From assembly GCA_007570785.1 (NCBI GenBank), contig ML662442.1:64315213-64379212 (forward strand): a stretch of DNA of 64,000 nt, given 5' to 3'. Source of the stretch: Antilocapra americana. Its lineage: Eukaryota > Chordata > Mammalia > Artiodactyla > Antilocapridae. The notes under the pieces are model-generated. The model worked only from the letters and a program-made list of their open reading frames with translations. It had not been told where the DNA came from and made no database searches. This document shows, piece by piece, positions 21,296-33,220 of the stretch. The position numbers and the translations under genes were made by a program. The number at the start of each line of letters is the position of its first letter. Position 1 is the stretch's first letter.

Positions 21296-23956
21296 CTCGA
21301 CCATCCCCCTTCCTTAAGTACACAGAGTTCCCTGTCCTCCTGCTACTGCCCTCTTAGTTGCTACCTGGGTTTCCATCTGGGTCAGTTCTTTGGTGAGACT
21401 TAAAATAATACAATGAAAGGCTAATCATTTGTTTGAAGCTCCAAAGAAGGCTTTAGGAGAATTATTTCAAAATTTGAGGCAAGTGAATGCATGTGTAATA
21501 ATAGTTCAAGATAAGGGCTTATTTATATAATCTCAAATTGGCCAGTGAATATGTTAATTCATATAAAACCTGCATAATTATTTAACACAGTTTAAGATAT
21601 AAGATAAGAAGACAGGAATCCTGTTGTGAGAATAATTAAACCCTGGGCTAAGTCTGGAGTAATTATCTCATACATTTTTGAATTATGAAAATATGACTTT
21701 TCCCCTTATCTATTGGCACACCCCCAGACTCCCAACAGGGCTCCATCTTTGCTCCTGCAGGTGTAGCATGCAGAGAGCAGAAGGAACCACTGGTATTCCT
21801 AGGATGCTACAACAGGCTGGCCCTGTGCTGGAGCATTCAAAAGCTGCCCATGTTGTTAGCTGAGGAAGGTCCTTCTCAGTGACTGGTATGAGTTGTCCTC
21901 ACTATTTTAATATTGTTTAGATGGAAAAAGATGTCTGCATGAAGTGTAATTAGCAATTTTTATTCTATTTTTAACTGAGAAGAAAAATTTCCCTATAAAA
22001 TACCCATTGTTAATATTTAATCATCTAACAAATACATGTTTCCTATTTCCATTCTATGTGAAAGTAAGATACTAGTACAAGTTCTTAGAAAAGGGATTAC
22101 CTTCCCAGAAGATATGTGTAGTTTTATCAGGGACCCTGATCCAAAGACATTAATACTTCTACCTTCTACGCTATAGGGTTGGTGAGGGTGGATTTTTTTT
22201 TTTTTGGCAAGGTTCTGGCCTAATGTGTCTCAAATCACACAGAAAAATGGCCGCCCACACTGTCTTTGTATAAAGCTATCCAGAAAGCTCAGCACAATGG
22301 AAGCACGGCACTGTGTAGACTGTGATGGTCCAACAGCAAGGGCCTCCCAGCTCATGGAGCCGAAAGGGTCATGCGAAGTTCCTGAGAGGAGTGCGTGTCA
22401 GACGTGCCTTCTGCAGGACACCTGGTGATGGTTGCCTCTTGCTCCGAGATCGGTGCTCTGCCATACTCCCCACAGACGATGATTCCACGACCTTCCTGAA
22501 GCGGTAACCAAACAGTGATGGGTCAATGTCACTATCTGGTGACTAGTGCTCTAACCATCTAAGCTGAAAGTTGTTCCTACTTTCTTGAGCAAATTAGACA
22601 GAACAAAACCTAACTCCCGACAATCTGCTTTTCCGCAAGTGCCTCAGAAATGTGCTCAACTTTTCCTTCTTTTATTTAATTACCATATTGAAATAATATT
22701 TTCCAGTTTAGATACATAGCATTTTAAATGAAACTATTTTAATTTTAAATGAAATGAAATCTTTGAAAGCTGTCTGGTGAGCTATTTTCTATGGATAAAC
22801 ATAGTTTCATGGCTAACTATCTTCATAGTTCCAAACTATTGAAATATTACTAGAATTGACTTTTGGTTTGCAATTTCCTGATAATTTGGAAGAAAAAATA
22901 AAAACACACACACACACCACCAAATACCTTAATTTTAGGATGCAAAATATATAATTTCTGTCATCATTTAAATAAAATGTAATATTTCCAAACCTCCATC
23001 CTGCTGTAATGATGGGAAATTCAGTCTCATTCATTACCAGATTCTCCTCCCCCAGTTTCACTAGGGTTATTGAAAGGTCCAAAGTGTCTTATTCAGGCCA
23101 GGTCTTATATGAAGGGCCCTTTGGTCTTTGGTCTTCATGGTCACTGCTGATTGTGATGGCAACACACAGAGAACAGTTGGTTCCACTGATTTATCAACTG
23201 AGGGGAGGGGCAAAGAGATCTTTGCCAAGTACTGAGTTTTCCTTCCCAGGGAGGGACTGTCTAGATGCCCCAGACTGGCGTTCCCACCCCATAGGGAGCT
23301 GCCATCTTCGGGGTAGCTCTTCTCTCTCTGCCCTCCCATTGCCCAATGCCACCTGCCTAGGTGTGGAGGGTCCCTGTCCCTTCCATAGGCCCCCATCTGC
23401 TTTCCTGGTTAGAGCAAGCTCTTTCAGTTTACACAGTACTCTGCACCCCCATTCCCACCCCATAAACCACCTACCATTCCTCATCCACTACTTCCAAAAG
23501 GCAAATATTTTCCATGAGTAAAGGAAGCCTTGGATCTTCTGGACTTCAGTCCTTGTTCGTCATCAAGATTGGGATTGTGGGGGAAGGACAAATACTCCTC
23601 ACTCTTTCTCATTCTTCCACAGGCAAAAAAATAAAATAGAAAGCAAGAAAGAGTAGCAAAGAAACAAAAAAAAAATGCCACAATATCTTATTAAACTGCC
23701 CTTCAACATGTGGGTACTTGTGATTGAATTCTAATGTTCTTAATCTTACAAAGTGATTTCAACACTCTGAGCAGTTAAATATTGCACATTATGAAATTTT
23801 GTCACTGAGTCTTTGAAAAAAGTAGTAGCAGAAACTGGATTGCATTTTGAGTGGCTCTAAAGACATACTATACTGATTTTTCAAATTGGGGTTATTCCAG
23901 AAAGGTTTTCACCTTTGTGTAACACGCACTTGACCCTAAAACATTTAAATATATTT
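21296..23956. other. Unassigned; two GC-richer islands (about 22200-22520, 23010-23520)
   Basis: The largest stretch without a recognised feature. The 22200-22520 part has several CpGs and short overlapping frames. The 23010-23520 part has three long overlapping frames (170, 109 and 96 codons on both strands) caused by low stop density. I recognise no protein and see no convincing exon structure, so neither is called as a gene. Confidence 0.35.
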
Positions 23957-24160
23957 GGGGCTTCCCTGGTGGCTCAGATGGTAAAGAAATATCAGCCTGT
24001 AATATAGAAGACCAAATTCTATGGAGAAGGGAACAGCTACCCACTCCAGTATTCTTGCCTGGAGAATCGCATGGACAGAGGAGTCTGGTGGGCCATAGTC
24101 CATGGACTTGTAAAGAACTGGACACCACTGAGTGACTAACAATTTTACTTTCACTTTTGA
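23957..24160 (+). mobile_element. Bov-tA SINE
   Basis: Sense copy with the 'ggggcttccctggtggctcag' type head, a degraded B box ('agaccaaattctatggagaa' replaces the usual text, a small internal deletion), then 'ccactccagtattcttgcc', and the tail 'gactaacaattttactttc'. Confidence 0.94.
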
Positions 24161-25164
24161 GATGAGAGGCAAGTCTCCTGGCACGGTTGCAGTTGCTCTC
24201 AGGTCATGCCTCCCACAGGCAGGGTGAGGTCTGGCACTAACTTTTCCTTTCCTTGATCCTCTCTCCACGTGGGACTCTCTCTAGAGTCATTAACTTAGTC
24301 AAAAAGAGGGAACGTTCTGACTAAGGGAAACATCTACAGGGAACAAAGCTATCATTTATCTTCCTCTAAGGAGAATGACCTCAAAATCAAGATATGAATG
24401 TTGGATAATACACTTAAGAATTGAATGGATTTTTTTAAAAGTGTTTTTTTCTTTGAAAACCAACTTCCTTCAATTTTCTTGGAAAAAATTAAAAACCCTG
24501 CAGAGCTTGTGATGATAAATACAGCCCTTGGCCAGCTTTGCCTGTGTTGGAGTGTTGGAGGTGCTGATGTAGGGTTTTTTCTTAAGTTATTTTGGGGAGT
24601 AGAGCTTATTTAAATTCCACCATTTGGGGAAAAAAAAAAGACACCCCCATCAGTGCTGTTTCATGTTGGTTGAATAATTCACGAATGGGCAGATGGAAAG
24701 ACACATATAGCTACAAACTGAGTACCCCTTCATATAAGCACTGTTTTGTTAAACACTCCCTAGCCAGTTCCATCACAGTTAATGCAGTTCTTGGGAGGAA
24801 GAATAAGATCACTTCTCCACTGAAATACTATGTGTATGAGGTGTTTATTAAAACACCTACTAGCCAAGCTCTTTTCTCTTGAATCCTCTAAAACAAGAAC
24901 AGAGTAATCAGAATTCAGGCATTGTACTGCGAAAGAAGCATCCTGTCAAAGGATTCTACCTCTGGTTCTGAGTTTCTTTATTTCTGAAAAAATAAATTTG
25001 TTTTGGAAAAACACAATGATTGCATTACTATTAAAAAGCATGAGTGAAAAAGCAGAAATCAATGCACTGCCATGTTTTCCTGAGCTCTCAGCCCAGGCCT
25101 CCTGCAGAGGAGCAGTGAGGGCTGCGTGACTCAGGAAATTAAGCACCAGGATCAGCTCCTGGGG
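24161..25164. other. Unassigned stretch
   Basis: No gene or repeat recognised; a 96-codon frame at 24592-24882 is anonymous. Confidence 0.4.
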
Positions 25165-25300
25165 CCTTCATCTAATTTTCAGTGACCTTGTGAAAATTAC
25201 TTCACATGTCTGTACCTTTGCTAGCTTTTAAGGTGAGGAGAATAATATTGGCCTCCCACCAAAGGAGTATGGGGGTGAATAGCAAATGTGTATAACTGAT
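25165..25300 (+). repeat. MIR fragment
   Basis: 'gaccttgtgaaaattacttc', then 'catgtctgtacctttgcta' and 'aaggtgaggagaataatatt' follow the MIR core order. Confidence 0.6.
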
Positions 25301-25570
25301 ATTGCCTTGCTGATACTGTGTGAAGAGCCGTGTGGAATGATAAGCTGACTGGATGTAAGATGGTGGAGGGATGACAAGTAACTTGGATATTTCCATACCT
25401 ACAGTTCAGCCATGCTTAGCTTGGAATCCTTTGAATGCTTTATCATGGTTTAAGGGCATGAAGAACTCGTTTCAGTCCTAAAGAAATAGAACATTAGCAA
25501 CTTGCCTAATCAGTTTTCAATAATTCTTTTTTCAATAAGAATTTGGAAAAGATATGTCTACTTTCATTTT

Positions 25571-25775
25571 GGGCTTCCCAGTGGAGCTAGTGGTAAAGAA
25601 CCTGCCTGCCAATGCAAGAGATGTAAGAGATGCGGGAAGATCCCCTGGAGGAGGGCATGGCAACCAATTCCAGTATTCATGCCTGGAGAATCCCATGGAC
25701 AGAGTAGCTTGGAGGGCTACAGTCCATAAGGTCGCAAAGAGTCCAATACAACTGAAGTGCCTTAGCACTCACACA
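25571..25775 (+). mobile_element. Bov-tA SINE
   Basis: Sense copy of the 'gagctagtggtaaagaacc' head variant with a small deletion in the B-box area ('gatgcgggaagatcccctgg'), body intact to 'gtccaatacaactgaagtgc'. Confidence 0.94.
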
Positions 25776-26307
25776 CCCACACATGCACTTTTAGTTTATT
25801 CCGAGATCCCAGAGGCCTCAGAAATCATTCAGCCCACATCCTTAGGAACTGCATCCCTGAGTAGGGCCATTTCCTGTGGGAAGACAGTCACCATCTCCAG
25901 GGTGAATATAATAGGCAGCAATTCTTTCTGATACTGAGTTGAATTCTGATTCCTTGTAACATCCATCTGTTGGTTCTAGTCCTACTCTCCGAAGCAGCAA
26001 AATCTTTTTCTGAAGTCTATTTCTTCTAGGATGTAACAGACTCTCAAATTATTGAAGTCAGGACTCCCATTTTTCTTGCATTTCTATCTCTAGGTAAAAT
26101 ATTTCCTTCTCCATTCCTTGTATGACCAGGTACTAGTAGCTGCTCATCATCAATGCCATCTTCTTGTAATTCAGCCCAGCTTGTTTTTCTTTCCCTTAAG
26201 ATGTCTTCAAAAAGGATCACTACCTGAAGCAGTGGGTCTAATGGTTCAATGCTCAGTCAGGCCTCTTTTATTTACATTTTAATAAAAATCAAATTTATTG
26301 ATTATCA
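25776..26307. other. Unassigned stretch
   Basis: No recognised feature; ordinary AT-rich sequence. Confidence 0.4.
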
Positions 26308-27640
26308 CTTTGGATATAATAATGAACAACATAGACCTAATTCTTGGCCTTAAAAGCTTATGCTTGGAAATGGAAGAAGTGCATGGAGAAGATCCTCCTC
26401 CCAAGAAGACAGTTTACAATGATAGACTTGAGACTGGGACCAAGAACAAACTTAGAAGCAGGAGCAGAATTCTTGGGGTGGATACAACTGATTAGAACTC
26501 ATCCTCCAATCCGCCCCTCCTTCTAGCTTGTCTCTCTTTTCTGCACAGCCTGGAAAGCTAACACTATACTTCCAGGACAGATAGGAGCCTGGACAGAAAT
26601 TAGGCCCCACCAAATAAATACAACTCAGTCCCTTGCTAAGGAGATTTATTAATGAAATAAAAAGTCATTGAGTGAATTTAAGCAGTGTTCTGACATTTAT
26701 GTCTTTAACAGGTTCAGATACCTGATAAGGCTGATCTTCTGTTATTTATTTTTCCTTTTTTTTTTTTAATTTTGAGCTCTTTTTGCCCAATTATACAGTC
26801 AGATGAAGTTTAGGATAATTTTATCTATTAAGAAATCCAACTGTAGATGATCATATTGGGTTAAGTTTAAAAATTACTTGGAGAAGAAATGATTTAGTTT
26901 TCCATTCTTGACATATACTTCTCTCTGCTTATGTAAATGTTCTATTTCTTAAAAAATTGAATAGTGAGGTAAACATACTGAATATTGCTGCAACGAGGAA
27001 TGATTGGAGCGCTGTGAGAACTTACAATAGTGGAACTTAAGGCATACTCAGGATCAGAGGCAAGTCTTTCCAAACATGACATCTTAGTTGGGCCTTACAG
27101 GATGAATAGGAGTTCACTGGGCAGAGAGAAAGATGAGGGAAGAGACTTGCAGGCAACTTGGTCAATTTATAAGACCCAGAGACAAAAGAGTATGGGACAG
27201 TCTTTCAAGATTCAAAATGGCTAGCACAAAAAATTCAAAAGGAGAGGAAGACAAAAATGGAACAATCCCGGTAAGCAACATATGCAAATTATGGACAGGT
27301 TTGTAAGCTGTATTTGGGTATTTAAATGTGTATTTAGAGTTTAAATGGCAGAACAATCTGGACATAATAGTAGAAGGGTAAGGAAGGTGATGAGAAAGGA
27401 GGTGTAAGTAGAGTGCCCAGGCTTCTGGCTTTTGACCTGGGAGCATGATTGTGCTTTTCACAGAGACAAGAGCAACAGATGAATCATATCTTGAGGGGGA
27501 GAAATATCATTAATTCGTGTTTGCACCTGTTGAATTTGTGGCATCTGGGGACACCCAAGTGGAAATGTTCAGCTGACTTTGAATCACAACCAAAGATCAA
27601 TGATGTATAGGGAGATATTGGTTTCTGAATCATTATAATT
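26308..27640 (+). repeat. Ancient dispersed mammalian repeat, family not identified (second copy)
   Basis: 'ggatataataatgaacaaca', 'ctaattcttggccttaaaag', 'ttgggccttacaggatgaat', 'cttctggcttttgacctgg' and 'acacccaagtggaaatgttc' occur in the same order as in a long, old, mammal-wide repeat. It is the same family as 7748-8412 but covers more of it. It probably contains gaps; treat limits as approximate. Confidence 0.4.
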
Positions 27641-28133
27641 GAAGGCACTGAAGTGGCCAGTATCAGTCAAGGACAGTGTGAGGATCAAGAAGTACAAGAA
27701 AAACACGTGACTTAGGCCATTTGCTTTTAAGCCCAAGGATAACCTTGGAGAATTTAGAAGTCCTATTGCACTGCTGACTCATACTGCACTCATGTAAAGT
27801 TTTGGTCTCTTTCGCACACACTCTATCTGGGCCACCTGGTTATAAGTAGCAGAGACCTATCTCAAACTAGTTGAAGAAGGGGGAAAAAAAAGAGCATGGG
27901 CTCAAAAAGTACGAGATCCAAGGTAGACTTTAGATATCATGACATCCAAGGGACTCAAAATCTTATTTCTGATTTGTAAATATCTGTAGAGACTCTGTTT
28001 CTACATGGTAGAAAAGAGGAACCCCAGTCAACCCAGCTTACAACCTCAAAGCTTAGCAGTATCAGTGGAAAGAATATTACTCTCAAATGTGTGTGTATAT
28101 ATACATATACATTATATATATAAATCTTAGCAT
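27641..28133. other. Unassigned; TA-rich microsatellite-like run 28095-28127
   Basis: Only a 'gtgtgtatatatacatatac'-type run stands out. Confidence 0.4.
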
Positions 28134-28205
28134 ATGTGTGCATGCGTGCTCAGACACGTCTGACTCTTTGTGACCCCATGGACTACAGTCCACCAAGAGA
28201 AGACA
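28134..28205 (-). mobile_element. Bov-A/Bov-tA fragment
   Basis: Only the tail part is present: 'gcgtgctcagacacgtctga', 'ctttgtgaccccatggact', 'acagtccacca'. The head side is missing on the right, so this is a 5'-truncated antisense copy. Confidence 0.88.
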
Positions 28206-30283
28206 CCAGTTGGCTCTGCTTAGGTCTTGTGCCTACCATAATTTGTGTCAGTGATCAGGATAATGGAGCATTGGATATCCTCTATCTGGATCTCATTGGA
28301 TATCCTATATCTGGATCTCTAAGAAAGCTAAAATTCTTGAAATTCACCCCAGACCTTCTGAATCAGAATGTCTGAGGAAGAGTCCCATGAAGTACTATTT
28401 TTCACAAGGGGCTAGGGTGACTCTTACTGGGAGAAGGGTGCACAGATCATGTTTTGAGAAACTCTACTAGCTCCAGAGCCACTAGGACAGAATCCTGCCT
28501 GAGAGGTCCTCAGGTCTGTAACCTGTCGGTCTTGGGAAAGTTGAAAGACATTCAAGCTTTTGAGTGGACTTGAAAGGACTTGGGGTGCACTCTAGTCTGA
28601 ATCACGTCATTAAATCTATGACCAGGCAATTCATTTAACTCCCTTTTGACATTTACTTCCCTTATTTCAACACACAGGGAAAATGCTTACTCAGAATGAT
28701 TGTGCGAGGTTAAATCAACAATACTGTGAGGTCTGGTTGCCCATTATTCTTTCTCCATTGCTCAGAGGCCTCAACCTCATAACTAACGCCTAGGTTTTCC
28801 ATTGCTGGGGTGGTTTCTGCCGCCTGTGTCATTGCCATTTATTGCCTAAGGAAGTTCTCAATGTTCAATGCTTCCATAGCCTCTTGGGTCCCTAAGGCTG
28901 TGCTTCCAGGATGCTAAACTCAACCTGTCCACCCAGACCCTCACTGTCTCTCTGTCTCATCTTCTACCTGCCATATCCTACCTGCCAGAACCTCCACATC
29001 AGCTGCTCAGGGAGTTCTTTAAATATCTGCATTACATACTTCTGAACCCAGGTGATAGGCCTGGGATATATTTTCATATGTGACTTGGTACAGATAGCAA
29101 TGTCTTGAGCTGAAAGCTGATTTGGGCTTTTACAGTGCCAGATTGCAAAAGAAATAAAAATTATCACTTTTTTGTTTTTTTAGGAGAAAACATCTCATAT
29201 AAAGGACTTGATAATAGACTCATGAGACTCCTTGAAGAGCTATACTAAGGTAAAAGTAGACAAAAACCTACAAATGCCTGACTACATTACTCCTGTATTT
29301 GGTCCTTCATCATTTTTTAATATCCTTTTTTTCCAGCTGCCACCCTGGGAGAAATAGAAAAGAAAAGAGGATGCAGAAAATTGACCTGTAATTTAAAAGG
29401 AAGCTGACTCCCCTTATGAGCACCCTGACAGTGTTGATGCAGTGCATATTAGAAATGGGACAATGAATGAAATGGTGTCAGTGCCCTGTGAACTCATGCC
29501 ACCCAAGAGCACTTTGCCATGCTCTGACAATGCTCCCGAACTTGTTCCGGGAAGAGGTTTGTAAAGCTGTTCTTCTGTGAGAGCCTAGCTCCTTCAGCTT
29601 CTAATCTTGAATATTAAAGATATTGAATTTGTTTTCTTTGCAAATTTTGCCCTCTGTGTGGTTACTGGGTTGGTGCCAGAATAAAAGTTAATGAAAACCT
29701 CATCCAAATCATCCTAAGAACTTTATTCTATTCTTTGTTCCTTAAAGTTAAGTGGCATTTCTCTTCTAAAGAACCCCAAGTGGCAAGATACTATTTTGCT
29801 ATTATTTTACCCTCAATTATTGTATTTTTCCTTCCCTGTATTTTCTTTGTTGAAACAGCTTACAAGTCTCCACACCCCCCACCCCCTACTCCCAGCCATT
29901 GCCCCGGACACCTCCAGAGAGGAAGGGGCTGGGTAAACTTGGAAATCTTGGCTTTTACTTTCCAAATCCTAAGCCCTTGAGGGAGAAGAAAATTTGTGGG
30001 CCCAGAGAAAGTAACCTTAATAAGCATGGTGAGCAAATGTTCCACCAGATGAGATACATTCTTGGAGCTCAGGGCTGTGAAGAAAGAGATGGGTGAGTTC
30101 ACGCCTAACTTCCTGGTTTTACTAGCAGAGAAGGTGGGTCTCACAAGCAGAAGGGACTAAGGCAAGCAAGACCATGGAGACCAAGTGCTGTGGGTTCTCT
30201 GACCAGGCTCATAAACTCAGTGTGCTCAGGTTCCTGGTGGGTAACATACATGTGCTGATTGGAAGTGATGTGAGTGGGAGACT
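28206..30283. other. Unassigned; weak MIR near 28580-28730; 25-bp tandem duplication; C-rich tract 29872-29906
   Basis: The MIR-like scrap reads 'caggcaattcatttaactcc'. A C-rich tract ('cacaccccccaccccctact' and following) has quadruplex potential on the minus strand. Frames of up to 94 codons here are anonymous. Confidence 0.35.
28270..28319. repeat. 25-bp tandem duplication
   Basis: Units 28270-28294 and 28295-28319 differ at one position (C in the first, A in the second). Each contains 'ggatatcc' and 'ctggatctc'. Confidence 0.93.
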
Positions 30284-30501
30284 GTGCATGCTAAGTTACT
30301 TTGGAGTGTCCAGCTCTCTGTGAACCCCATTGACTATAGCCCACCAGGCCTCTCTGTCCATGGGTTCTCCAGGGAAGAATACTGGAGTGGGTTGCCATGC
30401 CCTCCTCCAGGGGATCTTACTGACCCAGGGATCGAATCTGTGTCTCCTACATCTCCTGAACTGGCAGGCAGTTTCTTTACCACTAGTGCCACCTGGGAAG
30501 C
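30284..30501 (-). mobile_element. Bov-tA SINE with perfect TSD
   Basis: Complete antisense copy, tail on the left and tRNA-like head on the right ('cactagtgccacctgggaag'). A perfect 13-bp TSD TGAGTGGGAGACT lies at 30271-30283 and 30502-30514. Confidence 0.96.
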
Positions 30502-30570
30502 TGAGTGGGAGACTAGTGAGGCTTGTACTCTAGAGTATGTGTCCTGCCCAAAGGCAATCTAATCCTTAGT

Positions 30571-30730
30571 CCAGTTCAGTTCAAATGCTCTGTCATGTCT
30601 CTTTGTGACCCCATGGACTGCAGCACGCCAGGCTTCCTTGTCCATCACCAACTCCCGGAGCTTACTCAAACTCATGTCCATCAAGTCGGGGATGCCATAC
30701 AACCATCTCATCCTCGGTCGCCCCTTCTCT
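30571..30730 (-). mobile_element. BovB 3'-end fragment
   Basis: 'ccagttcagttcaaatgctc', 'ccatggactgcagcacgcc', 'catcaccaactcccggagct' and 'caaccatctcatcctc' are the reverse complement of the BovB tail. It stops abruptly near 30730. The 235 bp between it and the L1 at 30966 are unrecognised. Confidence 0.88.
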
Positions 30731-30965
30731 ATGAACACAAAAGAAACCAATCTGTTGTACTTGACAAGTTTTGGCCCACAGACCAGGGGCCACATTGAAT
30801 GGAATAATGACTGTGTTGATATTACTTATTGTGGGCAGATTGCTAGGGTTCAGGGTGTACCCAATGCCTTGATGCCACATCAGCTGCTAAATATTGTCAT
30901 TAACTCAGGGTACAATGAGAGGGATGAAATCTTGAATGGCCCAGGTTAACAGTTGTAGAAGTTTC

Positions 30966-30979
30966 AAGATGAGGCTTAA
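30966..30979. repeat. Target-site duplication, left copy (5'-inverted L1)
   Basis: AAGATGAGGCTTAA. The right copy AAGATGAGCCTTAA is at 32297-32310, one mismatch in 14. Confidence 0.92.
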
Positions 30980-31176
30980 TTTCCAATATTCTGGGAGGTG
31001 GGTCATGGAGTATCCCGCTTTGGATTATAGCAGAGAGTGTTTTGCCTATGTTATCCTCTAGGAGTTTTATAGTTTCTGGTCTTATGCTTAGATCTTTGAT
31101 CCATTTTGAGTTTATCTTTGTGTATAGTGTTAGAAAGTGATCTAGTTTCATTCTTTTACAAGTGGCTGTCCAGTAA
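30980..31176 (-). mobile_element. Young L1, inverted 5' arm
   Basis: Antisense L1 ORF2 text: 'ccaatattctgggaggtggg', 'ttttgcctatgttatcctc', 'gatccattttgagtttatc', 'tctagtttcattcttttac'. Its sense reading ends at '...ILEI', exactly where the downstream sense arm takes up the ORF2 map. A 95-codon minus frame (30900-31187) partly reflects real but inverted ORF2 codons. Confidence 0.92.
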
Positions 31177-32296
31177 TAAAAACACAAATAAACAAATGGG
31201 ACCTAATTAAAATTAAAAGCTTTTGCACAACAAAGGAAACTATAAGCAAGGTGAAAAGACAGCCTTCAGAATGCGAGAAAATAATAGCCAATGAAGCAAC
31301 AGACAAACAATTAATCTCAAAAATTTACAAACAACTCCTGCAGCTCCATTCTAGAAAAATAAACAACCCAATTAAAAAGTGGGCCAAAGAACTTAACAGA
31401 CATTTCTCCAAGGAAGATATAAAAATGGCTAACAAACACATGAAAAGATGCTCAACATCACTCATTATCAGAGAAATGCAAATCAAAACCACAATGAGGT
31501 ACCACTTTACACCAGTCAGAATGGCTGCCATCCAAAAGTCTACAAGCAATAAATGCTGGAGAGGATGTGGAGAAAAGGGAACCCTCTTACACTGTTGGTG
31601 GGAATGCAAACTAGTACAGCCACTATGGAAAACAGTGTGGAGGTTCCTTAAAAAGCTGCAAATAGACCTGCCATATGTCCCGGCAATCCCACTGCTGGGC
31701 ATATACACCGAGGAAACCAGAATTGAAAGAGCCACGTGCACCCCAATGTTCATCGCTGCATTGTTTACAATAGCCAGGACATGGAAGCAACCTAGATGCC
31801 CATCAACTGACGAATGGATAAGAAAGCTGTGGTATATATACACAATGGAATATTACTCAGCATTAAAAAAAAATTCATTTGAAGCAATTCTACTCAGATG
31901 GACGAAACTGGAGCCCATTATCCAGAGTGAAGTAAGCCAGAAGCAAAAACAACAATACAGTATATTAACACATATATATGGAATTTAGAAAGACAGTAAT
32001 GAGAACCCAACATGGGAGACAACAAAAGGAACGCAGATGTATAGAATAGACTTGTGGACTTTGTGGATGAGGGTAAGGGTGGGATGAGATGGGAGAAGGG
32101 CATTGAAGCATGTTAATTGTCATGTGTCTAATCAATCGCCAGCCCAGGATTGATGCTCGGGACTGGTGCAGCGAGATTTCCCGGGGGGGAGGGAGGAGGG
32201 AGGGGGGACCCGGAGGGGAAGCATATGTAAACCCATGGTGATATCATAACAATGTATGGCTAAAACAATAATTAAAAAAAAATAAAATAAAAAAAA
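31177..32296 (+). mobile_element. Young L1, main 3' arm
   Basis: Sense L1 from 'acacaaataaacaaatggga' through the end of ORF2, the 3' UTR with a G-rich tract (32181-32220) and an A-rich tail. Together with the inverted arm it is bounded by a 14-bp TSD. Strong similarity to the L1 at 15626-16433 suggests the same subfamily. Confidence 0.95.
31251..31988 (+). pseudogene. L1 ORF2 C-terminal remnant (245 codons open)
   Basis: The longest open frame in the window. It is the C-terminal part of L1 ORF2p and ends at the natural stop. It contains the cysteine-rich knuckle of ORF2 with C at residues 102, 106 and 119 and H at 114 (C-x3-C-x7-H-x4-C spacing). Later come '[13 protein letters not shown]' and 'YYSALKKN', conserved near the end of mammalian ORF2. 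The endonuclease and RT catalytic core are absent: part of the upstream coding sequence is present only as the inverted arm, the rest was never copied. An intact frame of this length indicates recent insertion, not function. The 172-codon frame on the minus strand is a shadow. Confidence 0.9.
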
Positions 32297-32409
32297 AAGA
32301 TGAGCCTTAAAATCGAAACTGAATGGAGTTAAAGAAATCTTCAAGAATTTCTTGTACACCAGAATGTGTAAACTGATAATACTTCTATCATTAGAGAGGT
32401 ATCTAGGAT

Positions 32410-32620
32410 AGTTTTGGCTTTACCAGTGTGGAACTTGGTGCTGTGTGATCTTAGGAAAGTTAGTATCTCAAGCCTGTTTCTCCAACTGTGAAAGAGGAAC
32501 AAATGCCTTCTGGAGTTTGCTGCATTAAATGTAGGACAAGGATATGGAACAATGCTTGCCTCTGAATAAGATTGTAACTCTTAGTGCCAAAGATGCTGAT
32601 ACCTTGTGTTCACTGCCTCA
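32410..32620 (+). repeat. MIR
   Basis: 'gctgtgtgatcttaggaaag', 'gtttctccaactgtgaaaga' and 'acaatgcttgcctctgaata' follow the MIR core and 3' part. Confidence 0.65.
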
Positions 32621-33009
32621 CAGTGAGTTTGGTGAAATACTAATTGACGGACTTTATCAATAATGAAAATGTCAATACAGTAATTCTCTTGTCCTTTACG
32701 ATGTATTTCCCATCCTTCTCCCCTCACTTTCATATGAAGATGTTCTTAGAGTCTCTCCGATCAGGTTAGAGTCTCAGACATCCTCAGACTCACTTGAATT
32801 GGAGTCTTAATATGTTCTTCCCATTGCCTTTAGACCAAATTACAAGTTCTTGAGAACAGCTTATGAGCCCAACCTGGCCACTTACCATCCACCTCCATCG
32901 CAAACTTTCATATTGGAAGACTTGAATTACTGCATTGTGTTTTGATACACAGCTGACCTAGTAGGCCTACTGGGGGTAGGGCCAAACAACACAAGTTTAA
33001 GAGTTGGGA
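32621..33009. other. Unassigned stretch
   Basis: Ordinary sequence between two MIRs; nothing recognised. Confidence 0.4.
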
Positions 33010-33220
33010 ACTGATGTAGGTTTGAGTTATAGCTCTGCCCATACTAAAATTGTGATCTTGGGCAAGCCTCAATTTCTGCATTCATGAAAGTAAACGGGGA
33101 TACTTCTATTATCTGGGAATAATAATATTATCTGTCTCTTATGTAATTCAGCAGCTTAAAAAGAAGGGCATAGTGAAGATGAAAAACACTCACCAACTGT
33201 AAAGTTTTACATAAATGTCC
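33010..33220 (+). repeat. MIR
   Basis: 'gagttatagctctgcccata', 'ttgtgatcttgggcaagcct' and 'ttctgcattcatgaaagt' match the MIR core in order. Confidence 0.72.

Noticed and set aside
29640..29700. Mariner/MADE-like text 'gggttggtgccagaataaaa'
   Set aside because: Only a short resemblance at one end, no inverted partner found nearby.
31325..31843. 172-codon open frame on minus
   Set aside because: Antisense shadow of L1 ORF2; a nearly identical shadow occurs over the other young L1 at 15491-15952.
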